Source: Dermatophilaceae bacterium (GTDB lineage: Bacteria; Actinomycetota; Actinomycetes; Actinomycetales; Dermatophilaceae). From it: DNA of 60,775 bases. Positions 39,116 to 48,268 of this stretch are shown piece after piece. Both the position numbers and the translations under genes were made by a program. Numbering within the stretch: the stretch's first letter is position 1; each line of letters opens with the position of its first letter. The notes beneath the pieces are model-generated. The model saw only the letters and a list, made by a program, of their open reading frames with translations, did no database searches and was not told the origin of the DNA. The stretch covers positions 73,731 through 134,505 of the forward strand of contig JABFXB010000019.1 of assembly GCA_013361975.1 (NCBI GenBank). The letters run 5' to 3'.

Positions 39116-40555
39116 GTGACCAGCACGACCCACGCACTCACCGACACCACCACCGACACCGCCACGAGCGCGTCGCGACGGACCGGCGCGGCCGTTGCGG
39201 TCATCGGCGCCGGCCCGATCGGTCTGGCCGCCGCAGTGCACCTCCTCGAGCGGGGGCTCGAGCCGATCGTGCTCGAGCGCGGTGACCGCGCCGGCGTCTC
39301 CGTGGCGTCATGGGGTCACGTGCGGCTCTTCTCCCGCTGGTCCGAGCTCATCGACCCAGCCGCCCGGCGACTGCTCAGCAGCCGAGGCTGGGTCGAGCCC
39401 GAGGCGAACCACTACCCGACCGGTGCTGAATGGGCGGATGAGTACCTCCGGCCCCTGGCCGACGCCCTCGGGGACCGCGTCCACTACGAGACCACGGTGA
39501 CCGGGGTCGCCCGGCAGGGCCGGGACCGCGTTGTCGACTCCGGCCGCGAGGAGCAGCCGTTCACTGTCCACGTGCGCCACGCCGACGGGCGCGCTGGGCG
39601 GGTCACCGCCGCAGCCGTCGTCGACGCCTCCGGTACGTGGACGCGCCCGAACCCGCTCGGCAGCGACGGCTATCCGGCAGACGGAGAGCGGGAGCCCGAC
39701 GTCGCAGCCCACGTCTCGTACCGCGTCCCCGACGTCGGGACCGCGGACGATGTAGCCCGCTTCGGCGGCAGGCGCACGGCTGTCGTCGGGTCGGGCCATT
39801 CCGCCCTGGCGGCTCTGGTCGCCCTCGCTACGCTCGCCGAGAAGGTGGCGGGCACGAAGGCAGTCTGGGTGCTGCGCCGAGGGGTTGTCGGCAGCGCCTA
39901 CGGCGGCGGCGACGCGGACCAGCTGCCGGCCCGCGGAGCCCTCGGCCTGCGCGCGCGCGACGCCGTCGCGGCCGGGCACATCGAGGTCGTGACGGGGTTC
40001 CGGACGCTGGCTGTCGAGCCCGTCGCCGACGGGACCCTGGCCCTGGTCGGCGAGGACGGGCGCCGCGTCGATGGTCTCGATGAGGTCGTCGGCCTCACGG
40101 GGTTCCGCCCGGACCACTCGATCATGTCGGAGCTGCGCCTGCGCCTCGACGACCGGCTCGAGGCCCCCGTCGGGCTCGCGCCGCTCATCGACCCCAACGT
40201 CCACTCGTGCGGCACCGTCTACCCGCACGGTGCGGGCGAGCTGGCCCACGACGAGCAGGGGGTCTTCGTCGTCGGGATGAAGGCGTACGGCCGCGCGCCG
40301 ACGTTCCTGGCGCTCACCGGTTACGAGCAGGTCCGCTCTGTCGCGGCCGCCCTGGCGGGCGACCACGAGGCAGCCTCCCGGGTCGAGCTCACACTCCCAG
40401 AGACCGGGGTCTGTGGCGGGGCAGGCCTGTTCGACGCCCCGGACGCCACCAAGGCGGAAGCCGTCGGGGGCTGCTGTGCACCGGCCGCCCCGCAGCTCGT
40501 CCAGATCGGCGCCCCGTCGGACAGCGTGGGAGCGTGCGGAACCACCGGGTGTTGA
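39116..40555 (+). CDS. FAD-dependent oxidoreductase (ArsO-like flavoprotein)
   Basis: VAVIGAGPIGLAAAVHLLERGLEPIVLERGDRAG ... TAVVGSGHSALAALVAL; start uncertain. Confidence 0.85.
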   Translation: MTSTTHALTDTTTDTATSASRRTGAAVAVIGAGPIGLAAAVHLLERGLEPIVLERGDRAGVSVASWGHVRLFSRWSELIDPAARRLLSSRGWVEPEANHYPTGAEWADEYLRPLADALGDRVHYETTVTGVARQGRDRVVDSGREEQPFTVHVRHADGRAGRVTAAAVVDASGTWTRPNPLGSDGYPADGEREPDVAAHVSYRVPDVGTADDVARFGGRRTAVVGSGHSALAALVALATLAEKVAGTKAVWVLRRGVVGSAYGGGDADQLPARGALGLRARDAVAAGHIEVVTGFRTLAVEPVADGTLALVGEDGRRVDGLDEVVGLTGFRPDHSIMSELRLRLDDRLEAPVGLAPLIDPNVHSCGTVYPHGAGELAHDEQGVFVVGMKAYGRAPTFLALTGYEQVRSVAAALAGDHEAASRVELTLPETGVCGGAGLFDAPDATKAEAVGGCCAPAAPQLVQIGAPSDSVGACGTTGC

Positions 40556-40626
40556 CACCTCGCGCCCGCGACCACGGCGCGGTGGACCCGTCGACGCCGC
40601 AGCCCTGCCCCGGCGTCGACGTCGCC

Positions 40627-41820
40627 ATGTCCTCGAGCCCTCCGCGCCGTCCCCGCCGGGCACTCCCGGCCCTCTGCGTCACCCAGATCGTCGGCTGGGG
40701 TGTCCTCTACTACGCCTTCCCCGTCATGCTGCCCGCCCTCACCCGTGACACCGGGTGGCCGGCCACCTCCACGACCGCGGCGTTCTCCGCAGCACTCGTG
40801 GTCTCGGCCCTCGTCGGGATCCCGGTCGGACGTCTCATCGACACGGCCGGGCCCCGCTGGACCATGACGGCCGGCTCGTTGCTCGGCGCCGCTGCGTTCG
40901 CCCTTGTCGCCGTCGCCCAGAACCTGCTCGTCTTCACCATCGGATGGGTGCTGACTGGTGCCGCGATGGCCGCGACCTTCTACCAGCCCGCTTTCGCCGC
41001 ACTCACGCGCTGGTACGGCCGTGACCGGGTCCGGGCACTGACCACCCTCACCCTGGCCGGTGGCCTCGCCAGCACCGTGTTCGCCCCAGTCACGGCGACG
41101 CTCACCGACCACCTCGGGTGGCGTCACGCCACCCTCACGCTCGCCGGCGTCGTCCTGGTCATCGCGGCACCGCTGCACGCCGTGGGTCTCCGAGGCCCGT
41201 GGCCACGGCACTCTCCCGAGCACGCGGCGGGATCGGTCAAGGCCGCCGCGCTCAGTGCTCACGCCATCACCACGAGCAGACCCTTCCGTCAGCTGGCCGT
41301 CGCCCTCACGCTGTCCGGGTTCGCCATGTACGCCGTCGTCTTCGGGCTCATCCCACTCCTCACCGGACGCGGTGCCTCTACGTCCGAGGCTGCGTGGGCG
41401 CTCGGGCTCGGAGGCCTCGGTCAGACCCTGGGCCGCCTGCTCTACGCGCCCGTTGCCGCGCGCACCAGCCCCCGAACACGCACCGCCGTCCTCACCTTCG
41501 CCGGCGGCGCGACGACCGCGCTCCTCGCGTTCCTCGCCGGGCCGATCTGGTTGCTTACCGTCGTTGCGATGGCCGCCGGGATGGTCCGCGGCAACCTCAC
41601 CCTCCTGCAGGCGACCGCCGTCACCGACCGATGGGGAACCAGCTCCTATGGGCGCCTGACCGCAGTCCTTGCCGCGCCCGTCACCATCGCGGGAGCGCTG
41701 GCACCGTGGGCTGTCGCATCCCTCAGTGGCCCGCTGGGGGGATACGCGAACGCGTTCTGGCTGCTCGCGGTCCTGTCGCTGTCGGCCGCTGCCATCGCCG
41801 CGCGCGTGCCGACTGTGTGA
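40627..41820 (+). CDS. MFS transporter
   Basis: IVGWGVLYYAFPVMLPALTRDTGW ... GIPVGRLIDTAGPRWTMTAGSLLG; 12-TM pattern. Confidence 0.9.
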   Translation: MSSSPPRRPRRALPALCVTQIVGWGVLYYAFPVMLPALTRDTGWPATSTTAAFSAALVVSALVGIPVGRLIDTAGPRWTMTAGSLLGAAAFALVAVAQNLLVFTIGWVLTGAAMAATFYQPAFAALTRWYGRDRVRALTTLTLAGGLASTVFAPVTATLTDHLGWRHATLTLAGVVLVIAAPLHAVGLRGPWPRHSPEHAAGSVKAAALSAHAITTSRPFRQLAVALTLSGFAMYAVVFGLIPLLTGRGASTSEAAWALGLGGLGQTLGRLLYAPVAARTSPRTRTAVLTFAGGATTALLAFLAGPIWLLTVVAMAAGMVRGNLTLLQATAVTDRWGTSSYGRLTAVLAAPVTIAGALAPWAVASLSGPLGGYANAFWLLAVLSLSAAAIAARVPTV

Positions 41821-41968
41821 GCGGAGCGGTGCCGCGCGGCGACGGCGTCCGGCAGGGCCCTGATCCCGCGCGCCCAGACCGGCTCACGCCACGCCGCTGG
41901 TGCATTTCGCCCCGGCTTCGGCTGTTGTGCTGGCAGCATGAGCGCACCACCACCGGACGCACAGGGGA

Positions 41969-43669
41969 GTGAGCGTGGGGTTCTTCCGACGATTGCTGGG
42001 CACACGCGGTACGCAGACCCGCTCCGTCCTGGAGAGCGTGCCCGGAACGACGGCTCGAGCGCCCGGGGAGATCTGGCAGCGACCGCGGTTCGCCGTGCTG
42101 GATGTCGAGACCACCGGGCTGCGCGCTAACGAGCACCGGGTCGTCGAGATCGCAGTGGTCACGAACGACCTGCGTGGCGTCGTGCTCGACGAGTGGTCGA
42201 CGCGCGTCAACCCTCAAGGGCCGGTCGGCGCAACCCACATCCACGGCATCACGCAGGCCGATGTCGCGGACGCTCCGGTGTTCGCTGAGGTCCTCCCAGA
42301 GCTGAACCGGCGCCTCGCCAAGGCTGCCGTTGCCGCACACAACGCGAGGTTCGACCTGGCCTTCGTCCGGAGGGAGTACCAACGGGCCGGCTGGGACCTA
42401 CCGTTCGTCCCGGCTCTGTGCACACTGCAGGCGTCCGAGTACCACCTGCCGTCTCTGGACCGTCGGCGCCTCGCAGACTGCTGCTGGGCCGTCGGGGTAC
42501 CGGTGAACGGCGCTCACTCGGCTCTGGGTGATGCGCGCGCGACCGCGTCGCTCCTCGCGGCGTTCATGCACCCCGCGACCGGATACCCACCGCTGCCGGA
42601 GCACGCGCACCTCATTGAGCAGGCGTTCTCTATCGAATGGCCGACGAGCGCGACGTCCCGGTCTACCCCGGACTCGCCCACGACACGGTGGACCTCACCA
42701 GGGACTCCAGCGACCTCACGGCCGCTCAGTGCCCGGGCGCAGCAGGTGATCGCCCGGGAGTCGGCAGCGCCGCCCGCCGCCAGCCTTCTCGACCTCATCG
42801 AGCGGTTCTCCCTCGTCGACGCCCTCGATGAGGGCGCGCCGCAAGGGACGCTGGCGTACTTGGAGAAACTGGCTGAAGCTCTCGAGGATGGCGAGATCAC
42901 GGACGACGAGGCGGCAGACCTGCGCGCAGTGTCGGGCGTGATGTCGCTGATGCCCGAGGACGTCGCCGCCGCGAACCGGGCCTTCGTCTTGGCACTGGCC
43001 CACGGGGCTCTAGCCGACGGCAAGGTCTCGAGGGCGGAACGCGCGGAGTTGGGCACCGTCGCGGCCATGCTCGCCGTCGACGCGAGGATCATCCCGGCAC
43101 TTCTGGATCGAGCTGAACAGGCTCGGCATGCTCGCCTCAGTGAGGGCCTGAAGCCGTTGCCTGAGACGTGGGAACACGGGGCGCCTCTGCGTGTCGGAGA
43201 CAAGGTCGTTTTCACCGGCTGCGACGAAGACCTTCGGGCCCTGCTCGAGGCTGAGTCGGAGCGCCTAGGAGTGCGCGTCCTGGGAACGGTCTCGGCCAAG
43301 GTGGCGGCTCTGGTCAGCGACGGGTCCATGGACGGGGGTAAGGCGGCACGGGCCCGCGAGCTCGGCACCCGCATCGTGCACCCTCGCGTCTACCGGGTCA
43401 TGCTGTCGCATCTGCAGCCGTCGCTGTCCAGGGTGGCCGGCGCCGTCCTGGAGGTTCCCCGGGCCGCTGAGCCCGGCATGGTGGCTCTCGCCGAGTCTGT
43501 CTCCCCGTTGCCCGACGTCGTGGGCCCCCGTGCCGTGGACAACCCTCCTGCGCCGAGTCCGGCGGAGGTGCGCACATGGGCCCGAGCGAACGGGCTCGAG
43601 GTCGGGGTGCGAGGAAGGCTCCCGAGGGAAGTGCTGCAGGCCTACACGAGCGCCCAGACGGGCCCGTAG
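41969..43669 (+). CDS. DEDDh exonuclease (DnaQ-like) with TerB-like, BRCT and Lsr2-like C-terminal segments
   Basis: FAVLDVETTGLRANEHRVVEIAVV, HNARFDLAFVRREY, HSALGDARATASLL; LRVGDKVVFTGCDEDLRALLEAESERLGVRVLGTVSAKVAALVSD; PAEVRTWARANGLEVGVRGRLPREVLQAYTSA. Confidence 0.85.
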   Translation: MSVGFFRRLLGTRGTQTRSVLESVPGTTARAPGEIWQRPRFAVLDVETTGLRANEHRVVEIAVVTNDLRGVVLDEWSTRVNPQGPVGATHIHGITQADVADAPVFAEVLPELNRRLAKAAVAAHNARFDLAFVRREYQRAGWDLPFVPALCTLQASEYHLPSLDRRRLADCCWAVGVPVNGAHSALGDARATASLLAAFMHPATGYPPLPEHAHLIEQAFSIEWPTSATSRSTPDSPTTRWTSPGTPATSRPLSARAQQVIARESAAPPAASLLDLIERFSLVDALDEGAPQGTLAYLEKLAEALEDGEITDDEAADLRAVSGVMSLMPEDVAAANRAFVLALAHGALADGKVSRAERAELGTVAAMLAVDARIIPALLDRAEQARHARLSEGLKPLPETWEHGAPLRVGDKVVFTGCDEDLRALLEAESERLGVRVLGTVSAKVAALVSDGSMDGGKAARARELGTRIVHPRVYRVMLSHLQPSLSRVAGAVLEVPRAAEPGMVALAESVSPLPDVVGPRAVDNPPAPSPAEVRTWARANGLEVGVRGRLPREVLQAYTSAQTGP

Positions 43670-44490
43670 CTCGCTTCACAGCCCAGCGCGTGGTGAGCTC
43701 GGACAGTCTTCCGTCCGTCGGACGAGCATCGTCTGACCGATGACATCTGGCGCGGCCCGCGGTCCCGACCAGGTCCGGGACGGTCCTGGGTGCGGTCGGG
43801 GGCGCAGCGTCGCTTTCGGCGGCCCCTGCAGCGTCACCCTCAGCATCACTCTCAGCACCACCGCCGACCGGGCCGGTCGCGCAGACCGGGTCCACGCCGG
43901 CACGCCGGCAATGCAGGAGGTGGCCGCGTCCTGCAGGTGGCTGGGGCGACCCCGCCGGTTCTCTTGCCCTCGCACCTCGGGCGCGGCCGACGGCGATGCT
44001 CCCCTCAATAGGAACCCGGACCTGGCGCACACCAGGGGGTGGGATGCGGTCTCCGCCCAAGCCAGTCGGGCGAGGACGCGACCACGCCCGCATGGCTGGC
44101 CGCGAGTGATCCCACGTCCGAGACGTGTCACGTCACGGCGCCTTGGCGGGCGCCACCGCGAACGAGGCAGAGAAGGAGAAGGGAGCAGGCGGCGTTTGCC
44201 CAGATCAGAGGCCTGTACGAGGTGCGGTCGGGACACGTCACCGTGCCGGGTTGAGCACGCTCTCCCCGCTACTCGCAGGCCAACTGTCGCGCGGGGGCGG
44301 TGATGCGGTTGTGCGCTCGCTGCTGCGGACTCCAGGTCGTCATCCGCACCTCGGGCGCAGACGGTCGGCACGTTGGTCTGGCCCGAAAGGGTCCGGGGCG
44401 ACTGCCGTCGTCTGCGGTATCCGGACCGTGACCGCTCCACCACCGAACGAGGGCCGCCACTGGCGCTTTCGTCCACCTCAGGAGCGCACC

Positions 44491-45180
44491 ATGCTGACCA
44501 CCACCCCCGTCACCCCTGCATCACCGGGCACCTCGTCCGCGGCCGTCCAGATGGCCTCGACAGCGGACGGCTGCTCGCGACCCGTCGAGGGCGCGCAGCC
44601 ACCCCCTCGTCGCACCACGACCGCCCGGACGTCACAGGCGGCACCGACCTCAGCCTCTGGAGCGCCTACACGTGGACGCGTCACATCGGCGCGCACCCGA
44701 GCCAAGGAGGTGGTCGAGCTCGAGACCGGCGAGGTGCGCATGGTCGAGATGGCCGAGCCGCCCCCACGTCACGGCGACCCGTTCACGATGTCGTTCAACG
44801 GCGACATGATGCTGTTCGCCTCCTCGCCCGCGGCCCGGAGTCTAACCGGCGTGCACTGGCACGTGTGGACGGCCCTGTGCAACATGATGGACTACAACAA
44901 CGTCCTGCACCTGAACATCGCCCACCTCGCGCGTCAGCTCGGGCGGGACCGCCCCACCGTCAGTCGAGCGATCTCCCACCTGGAAACGACCGGTCTGGTT
45001 CGGCGAGCGGCCGACCCGCGCGACCCCTCCCGCACCGTGCTCGCCGTGAACGCGCACCTGGCGTACCGAGGCCGCGTCGGTGACCGTCGACGCACCGTTC
45101 AAGAGCAGACATGGGCCGCGTCCGGCGCGCAGCTGTCTGTGGCGACGCCGAAGCGTTCTTCCAGGCACGAAGCCGCCTAG
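44491..45180 (+). CDS. Winged-helix protein, RepL/replication-initiator-like
   Basis: FTMSFNGDMMLFASSPAARSLTGVHWHVWTALCNMMDYNNVLHLNIAHLARQLGRDRPTVSRAISHLETTGLVRRAADP. Confidence 0.65.
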   Translation: MLTTTPVTPASPGTSSAAVQMASTADGCSRPVEGAQPPPRRTTTARTSQAAPTSASGAPTRGRVTSARTRAKEVVELETGEVRMVEMAEPPPRHGDPFTMSFNGDMMLFASSPAARSLTGVHWHVWTALCNMMDYNNVLHLNIAHLARQLGRDRPTVSRAISHLETTGLVRRAADPRDPSRTVLAVNAHLAYRGRVGDRRRTVQEQTWAASGAQLSVATPKRSSRHEAA

Positions 45181-45200
45181 GCTCAACGGCCGTTGACGTG

Positions 45201-45221
45201 AAGAGGTCTACACTTCAGGGC
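45201..45221 (+). promoter_or_regulatory. Leaderless promoter/operator box 1
   Basis: AAGAGGTCTACACTTCAGGGC then ATG at 45222; -10 TACACT, 7-nt spacing. Confidence 0.7.
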
Positions 45222-45791
45222 ATGGTGAGCGCTCACCAGCCGGGTCGGGGTCGTGCCCAGCGCGCCCCAGGTCCCACTTTCGACGTACGCGTCCTGGAAC
45301 AAGGACGCGCTTGGGTCGACCGCGACGGAAGACGCCGTTCGTTGGCCGGGATGACGGTGACCGAGCTCGAGGACGTCATCGCGTTCCTGCGCACGCACCG
45401 TGACGTCTTCTACCTGCTCGTCCTGCGTCGGGAGGTCGGCCTGCGCCTGCTGGCAGTCGGTGCGGGCCAGACCGAGCAGATGCCACGAACCTCGTCCGAA
45501 CGTGATGACCAGGATCGCCCGACGGCCACGACGCCGGTACCCCCGACGGCGTCGAGGGTGGCTGCGTCGAGCGTGGCTGCGTCGCGGGGCGAGGTGCCGA
45601 GCAGGGCGCAGGCTGTGGAGTTCGTCCACGCCTCCGCTCTTAGGCGCGGTCCTGGCCCGCACCACGGGAACCGTCGCCGCGACCATCTGTGGTCCTCGCT
45701 CGGTCAAGGGCCAGACGTCTGGCTCCAGGCCACTGCGCTCATGCGTGCCTTGCAACGTCGCGCCAAGACGGGGGCCGGTGCGGAACCGTAG
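45222..45791 (+). CDS. Unknown family A, copy 1
   Basis: FDVRVLEQGRAWVDRDGRRRSLAGMTVTELEDVIAFLRTHRDVFYLLVLRREVGLRLL ... WLQATALMRALQRR; paralogous to 50730-51425. Confidence 0.75.
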   Translation: MVSAHQPGRGRAQRAPGPTFDVRVLEQGRAWVDRDGRRRSLAGMTVTELEDVIAFLRTHRDVFYLLVLRREVGLRLLAVGAGQTEQMPRTSSERDDQDRPTATTPVPPTASRVAASSVAASRGEVPSRAQAVEFVHASALRRGPGPHHGNRRRDHLWSSLGQGPDVWLQATALMRALQRRAKTGAGAEP

Positions 45792-45908
45792 GCCAGGCCG
45801 GCCCGGCCGCAGCGTCGGAGTTGCTGGCCCCTAGCTCCCGCTGGGGCTGTCTGCATGGACGCGCAGAGCGCTGTCGAGGACGTCCCGATCGCAATGAGCC
45901 TCGACATG

Positions 45909-45929
45909 TAGAGGTCTACACTTCACGGT
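45909..45929 (+). promoter_or_regulatory. Leaderless promoter/operator box 2
   Basis: TAGAGGTCTACACTTCACGGT then GTG at 45930; -10 TACACT, 7-nt spacing. Confidence 0.75.
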
Positions 45930-46904
45930 GTGGGCCACGAGACGCGTAGGACGCGGCGGAGCAGGGGCGGCGCTGGGGGCGGTGCTATGTCCGTCGAGTC
46001 CGTCGAGTCCGTCGAGTCCGTCGAGTCCGTCGAGTCCGTCGAGTCCGTCGAGTCCGTCGAGTCCGTCGGGGATGTCGGGGACGTCGGGGACGTCGGGGAC
46101 GTCGGGGACGTCGAGGAGCGCGGTGGGCTGTACCTTGCCCGGAGCCGGGGTTCTCTGCATCTTTTCGACCTGGACGCTGGGGCGTACCTGCGTCTGCCGG
46201 GTGAGCGCTCCAACGCGTTTCCTCACGACGTGTCCGTGCTCCGGCTGACGAGCGTGGAGCGTTGGCCACGCGTCGGTGACACGTTCTTCATCTGGGTCGA
46301 CTCGCCAGCTGAGTACGCGGTCTGGGACTACTGGCGTCAGTCGTCATCCATCGCGGCGCTGTACCGCGTCAGGCGTGCCGGTCGGCACGTGGGGCGAGCT
46401 GGCGTGGACCACGGGCGGGTCAGGGGCCGCGCGGGCGCTGCAGGTTGTGCCGCCGACGCGGCGTTCGGGCCGGGCTCCTCGGGCTCTCCGGGCTCCCCGG
46501 GGCCCCCACCCGCCCCGGGGTCCCCACCCGCCGCGGGGTCGGGGGAGCCGCAGACGCCTACAAGCGACACGTGGGGCGGAGCCCCGGCTCGGCCCGGACT
46601 GGCCGAGGTCCTCCCGGGCCTGGAGGTTGCCGTCGACGGTGTCTGGCAGGTGGTCACCTCTGCGGAGACTCCGCTCGAGGTTCGCGGGTCGCGTCTGCGG
46701 CCCAGGCCCGTGCTCGAGTGGCCGCTGACGAGCGACGAGGAGTGGGTGACCCTACTCGTCCTCTACCAGCTCGAGGAGGGGGAACTGATGCAGGCGCACC
46801 TTGAGGTCCGGCCCGCTGGTGGCTCGTCGAAACTGCGGTCGACGAGCCCGCTCACCGGGATGCGGTTGGTCGTTCCCGAGCAGCCGGCGTGGCCAACGCA
46901 TTGA
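45930..46904 (+). CDS. Unknown family B, copy 1, with (VES)8(VGD)5 repeat
   Basis: GLYLARSRGSLHLFDLDAGAYLRLPGE ... VSVLRLTSVERWPRVGDTFFIWVDSPAEYAVWDYWRQSSSIAALYRVRR; similar to 50266-50733. Confidence 0.75.
   Translation: MGHETRRTRRSRGGAGGGAMSVESVESVESVESVESVESVESVESVGDVGDVGDVGDVGDVEERGGLYLARSRGSLHLFDLDAGAYLRLPGERSNAFPHDVSVLRLTSVERWPRVGDTFFIWVDSPAEYAVWDYWRQSSSIAALYRVRRAGRHVGRAGVDHGRVRGRAGAAGCAADAAFGPGSSGSPGSPGPPPAPGSPPAAGSGEPQTPTSDTWGGAPARPGLAEVLPGLEVAVDGVWQVVTSAETPLEVRGSRLRPRPVLEWPLTSDEEWVTLLVLYQLEEGELMQAHLEVRPAGGSSKLRSTSPLTGMRLVVPEQPAWPTH
45993..46109 (+). repeat. 9-bp coding tandem repeats, (GTCGAGTCC)8 then (GTCGGGGAY)5
   Basis: Read directly; encodes (Val-Glu-Ser)8(Val-Gly-Asp)5. Confidence 0.97.
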
Positions 46905-47066
46905 CTAGATCCCTGGCCCAGGGCCTGAGCGGGGCCCGAAGCGTTGGCTGACTCACGACCGAGATGAGCTTCGCTGGGCCGTCTGCCGGGGGCGGGCTTG
47001 GCGAGTCTCTGAAGGCGCGCAGGTGGTGACGTTCGAACAGGGCGGGGAGGCGCCGGGGCGGTGTGC

Positions 47067-47345
47067 TCAGGCGCCGGCGGCGGCGGTGCGCTGCTGCGTC
47101 ATCATCCCGACGGCGCGGGCCGCCATGTCCTTCATCTGCTCGAAGTAGCGTGCATGCGTGGTGCGCAGCGCCTCCTTCGACCGCGCGCCGAGTACGACGA
47201 TCTCAATCTCGGGATGTCCCCGGTGAAGCGACTCAGCTCGGAACCGGGCCTTCATGGCCTCACGGGATGACGCGCACTCCTCGAGGGAGAGCAGCCGGGA
47301 CTCGGAGCGGTCGAACACGATGAGGTAGTGGTTCACGTTGCTCAC
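47067..47345 (-). CDS. Small protein downstream of RelA/SpoT gene, candidate antitoxin
   Basis: NHYLIVFDRSESRLLSLEECASSREAMKARFRAESLHRGHPEIEIVVLGARSKEALRTTHARYF; 4-bp overlap with upstream gene. Confidence 0.75.
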   Translation of the reverse strand: MSNVNHYLIVFDRSESRLLSLEECASSREAMKARFRAESLHRGHPEIEIVVLGARSKEALRTTHARYFEQMKDMAARAVGMMTQQRTAAAGA

Positions 47346-48124
47346 CCTCCTTCGAGCTTTCTCACCAGGCGCATGATGTCTTCCATCGTCCTGCGCAGAG
47401 TATCTTCTGTCTCGTCCAACGGAGGCGTTACGCCTGTTTGTTCCGTCACCCTGATGACGATCTCGTCCTGCTCCTGGTATCGCCGCATCTGCATCTGTTC
47501 GACGCGGTCGATCTCCTCGGACGTAGCCAGCAGCATATCCACGAAGTTCTCACGGGTGAAAACCGGTGCGGTCATCCCTAGCACGACGGGCTGGTTCGGC
47601 GGGACGAGCGGTTCCCCGTAGCGCAACTCCCGCCCCCAGAGGTCACCGAGTCGTTCGGTGATCTGGGCCCACAGGTCTTGGAGGGGAGTGCGGACCTGCA
47701 CCTCGAGCGGCAGCCCTTGGTGGATGAGTATGAGATGGACGGCGCGGTACCCGTGGTTGGGGGAGGCGCGACGGTCCAGGATCTTGACGGTGGTGCCGAC
47801 CGCGGTGAAGGCCTTCGCGATCCGCGCGACCGCACGGTCTTGGTCGACGCGGCCACCGTTGACGACGACGCGTGCGCCGGCGACGTCCTGGACGGACTTG
47901 AACGACGTGCCGCGGGACAGCTTCTCGACCAGCGTGCCGGTGGACTTCACCCGGGTGGTCGGTTCGAACCCGGCCGCCTCGAGGATGCCTTGGGCGTCAT
48001 CGAGGGTCGCTTGGTACGCGTCCAGGACGGTCTCGAAGGTGCCCCAGTCGGCCGTCGAGACGGTCTCGGCGGCCAACCGTTTGCCGAGGCGGTCCAGCGC
48101 GCTGCGCGAGAGGGGAAGGGGCAT
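47342..48124 (-). CDS. RelA/SpoT-domain nucleotide pyrophosphokinase-like protein (candidate ToxSAS)
   Basis: RVKSTGTLVEKLSRG, VQDVAGARVVV, HGYRAVHLILIHQGLPLEVQVRTPLQDLWAQITERLGD. Confidence 0.9.
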   Translation of the reverse strand: MPLPLSRSALDRLGKRLAAETVSTADWGTFETVLDAYQATLDDAQGILEAAGFEPTTRVKSTGTLVEKLSRGTSFKSVQDVAGARVVVNGGRVDQDRAVARIAKAFTAVGTTVKILDRRASPNHGYRAVHLILIHQGLPLEVQVRTPLQDLWAQITERLGDLWGRELRYGEPLVPPNQPVVLGMTAPVFTRENFVDMLLATSEEIDRVEQMQMRRYQEQDEIVIRVTEQTGVTPPLDETEDTLRRTMEDIMRLVRKLEGG

Positions 48125-48268
48125 GCGGGCAGGGTACCCGCGGGCCCAAGCGTGCGGGCTGCCGTTGACGCGGCGCCGGGCGGCGCCACGTCAACGACAA
48201 CGAGCGGGTGTGAGGGGCAGATCGGTGTCACCGCCCGCCTGCGCCGTCGTCCTTAGTGGGCTCGGGTG

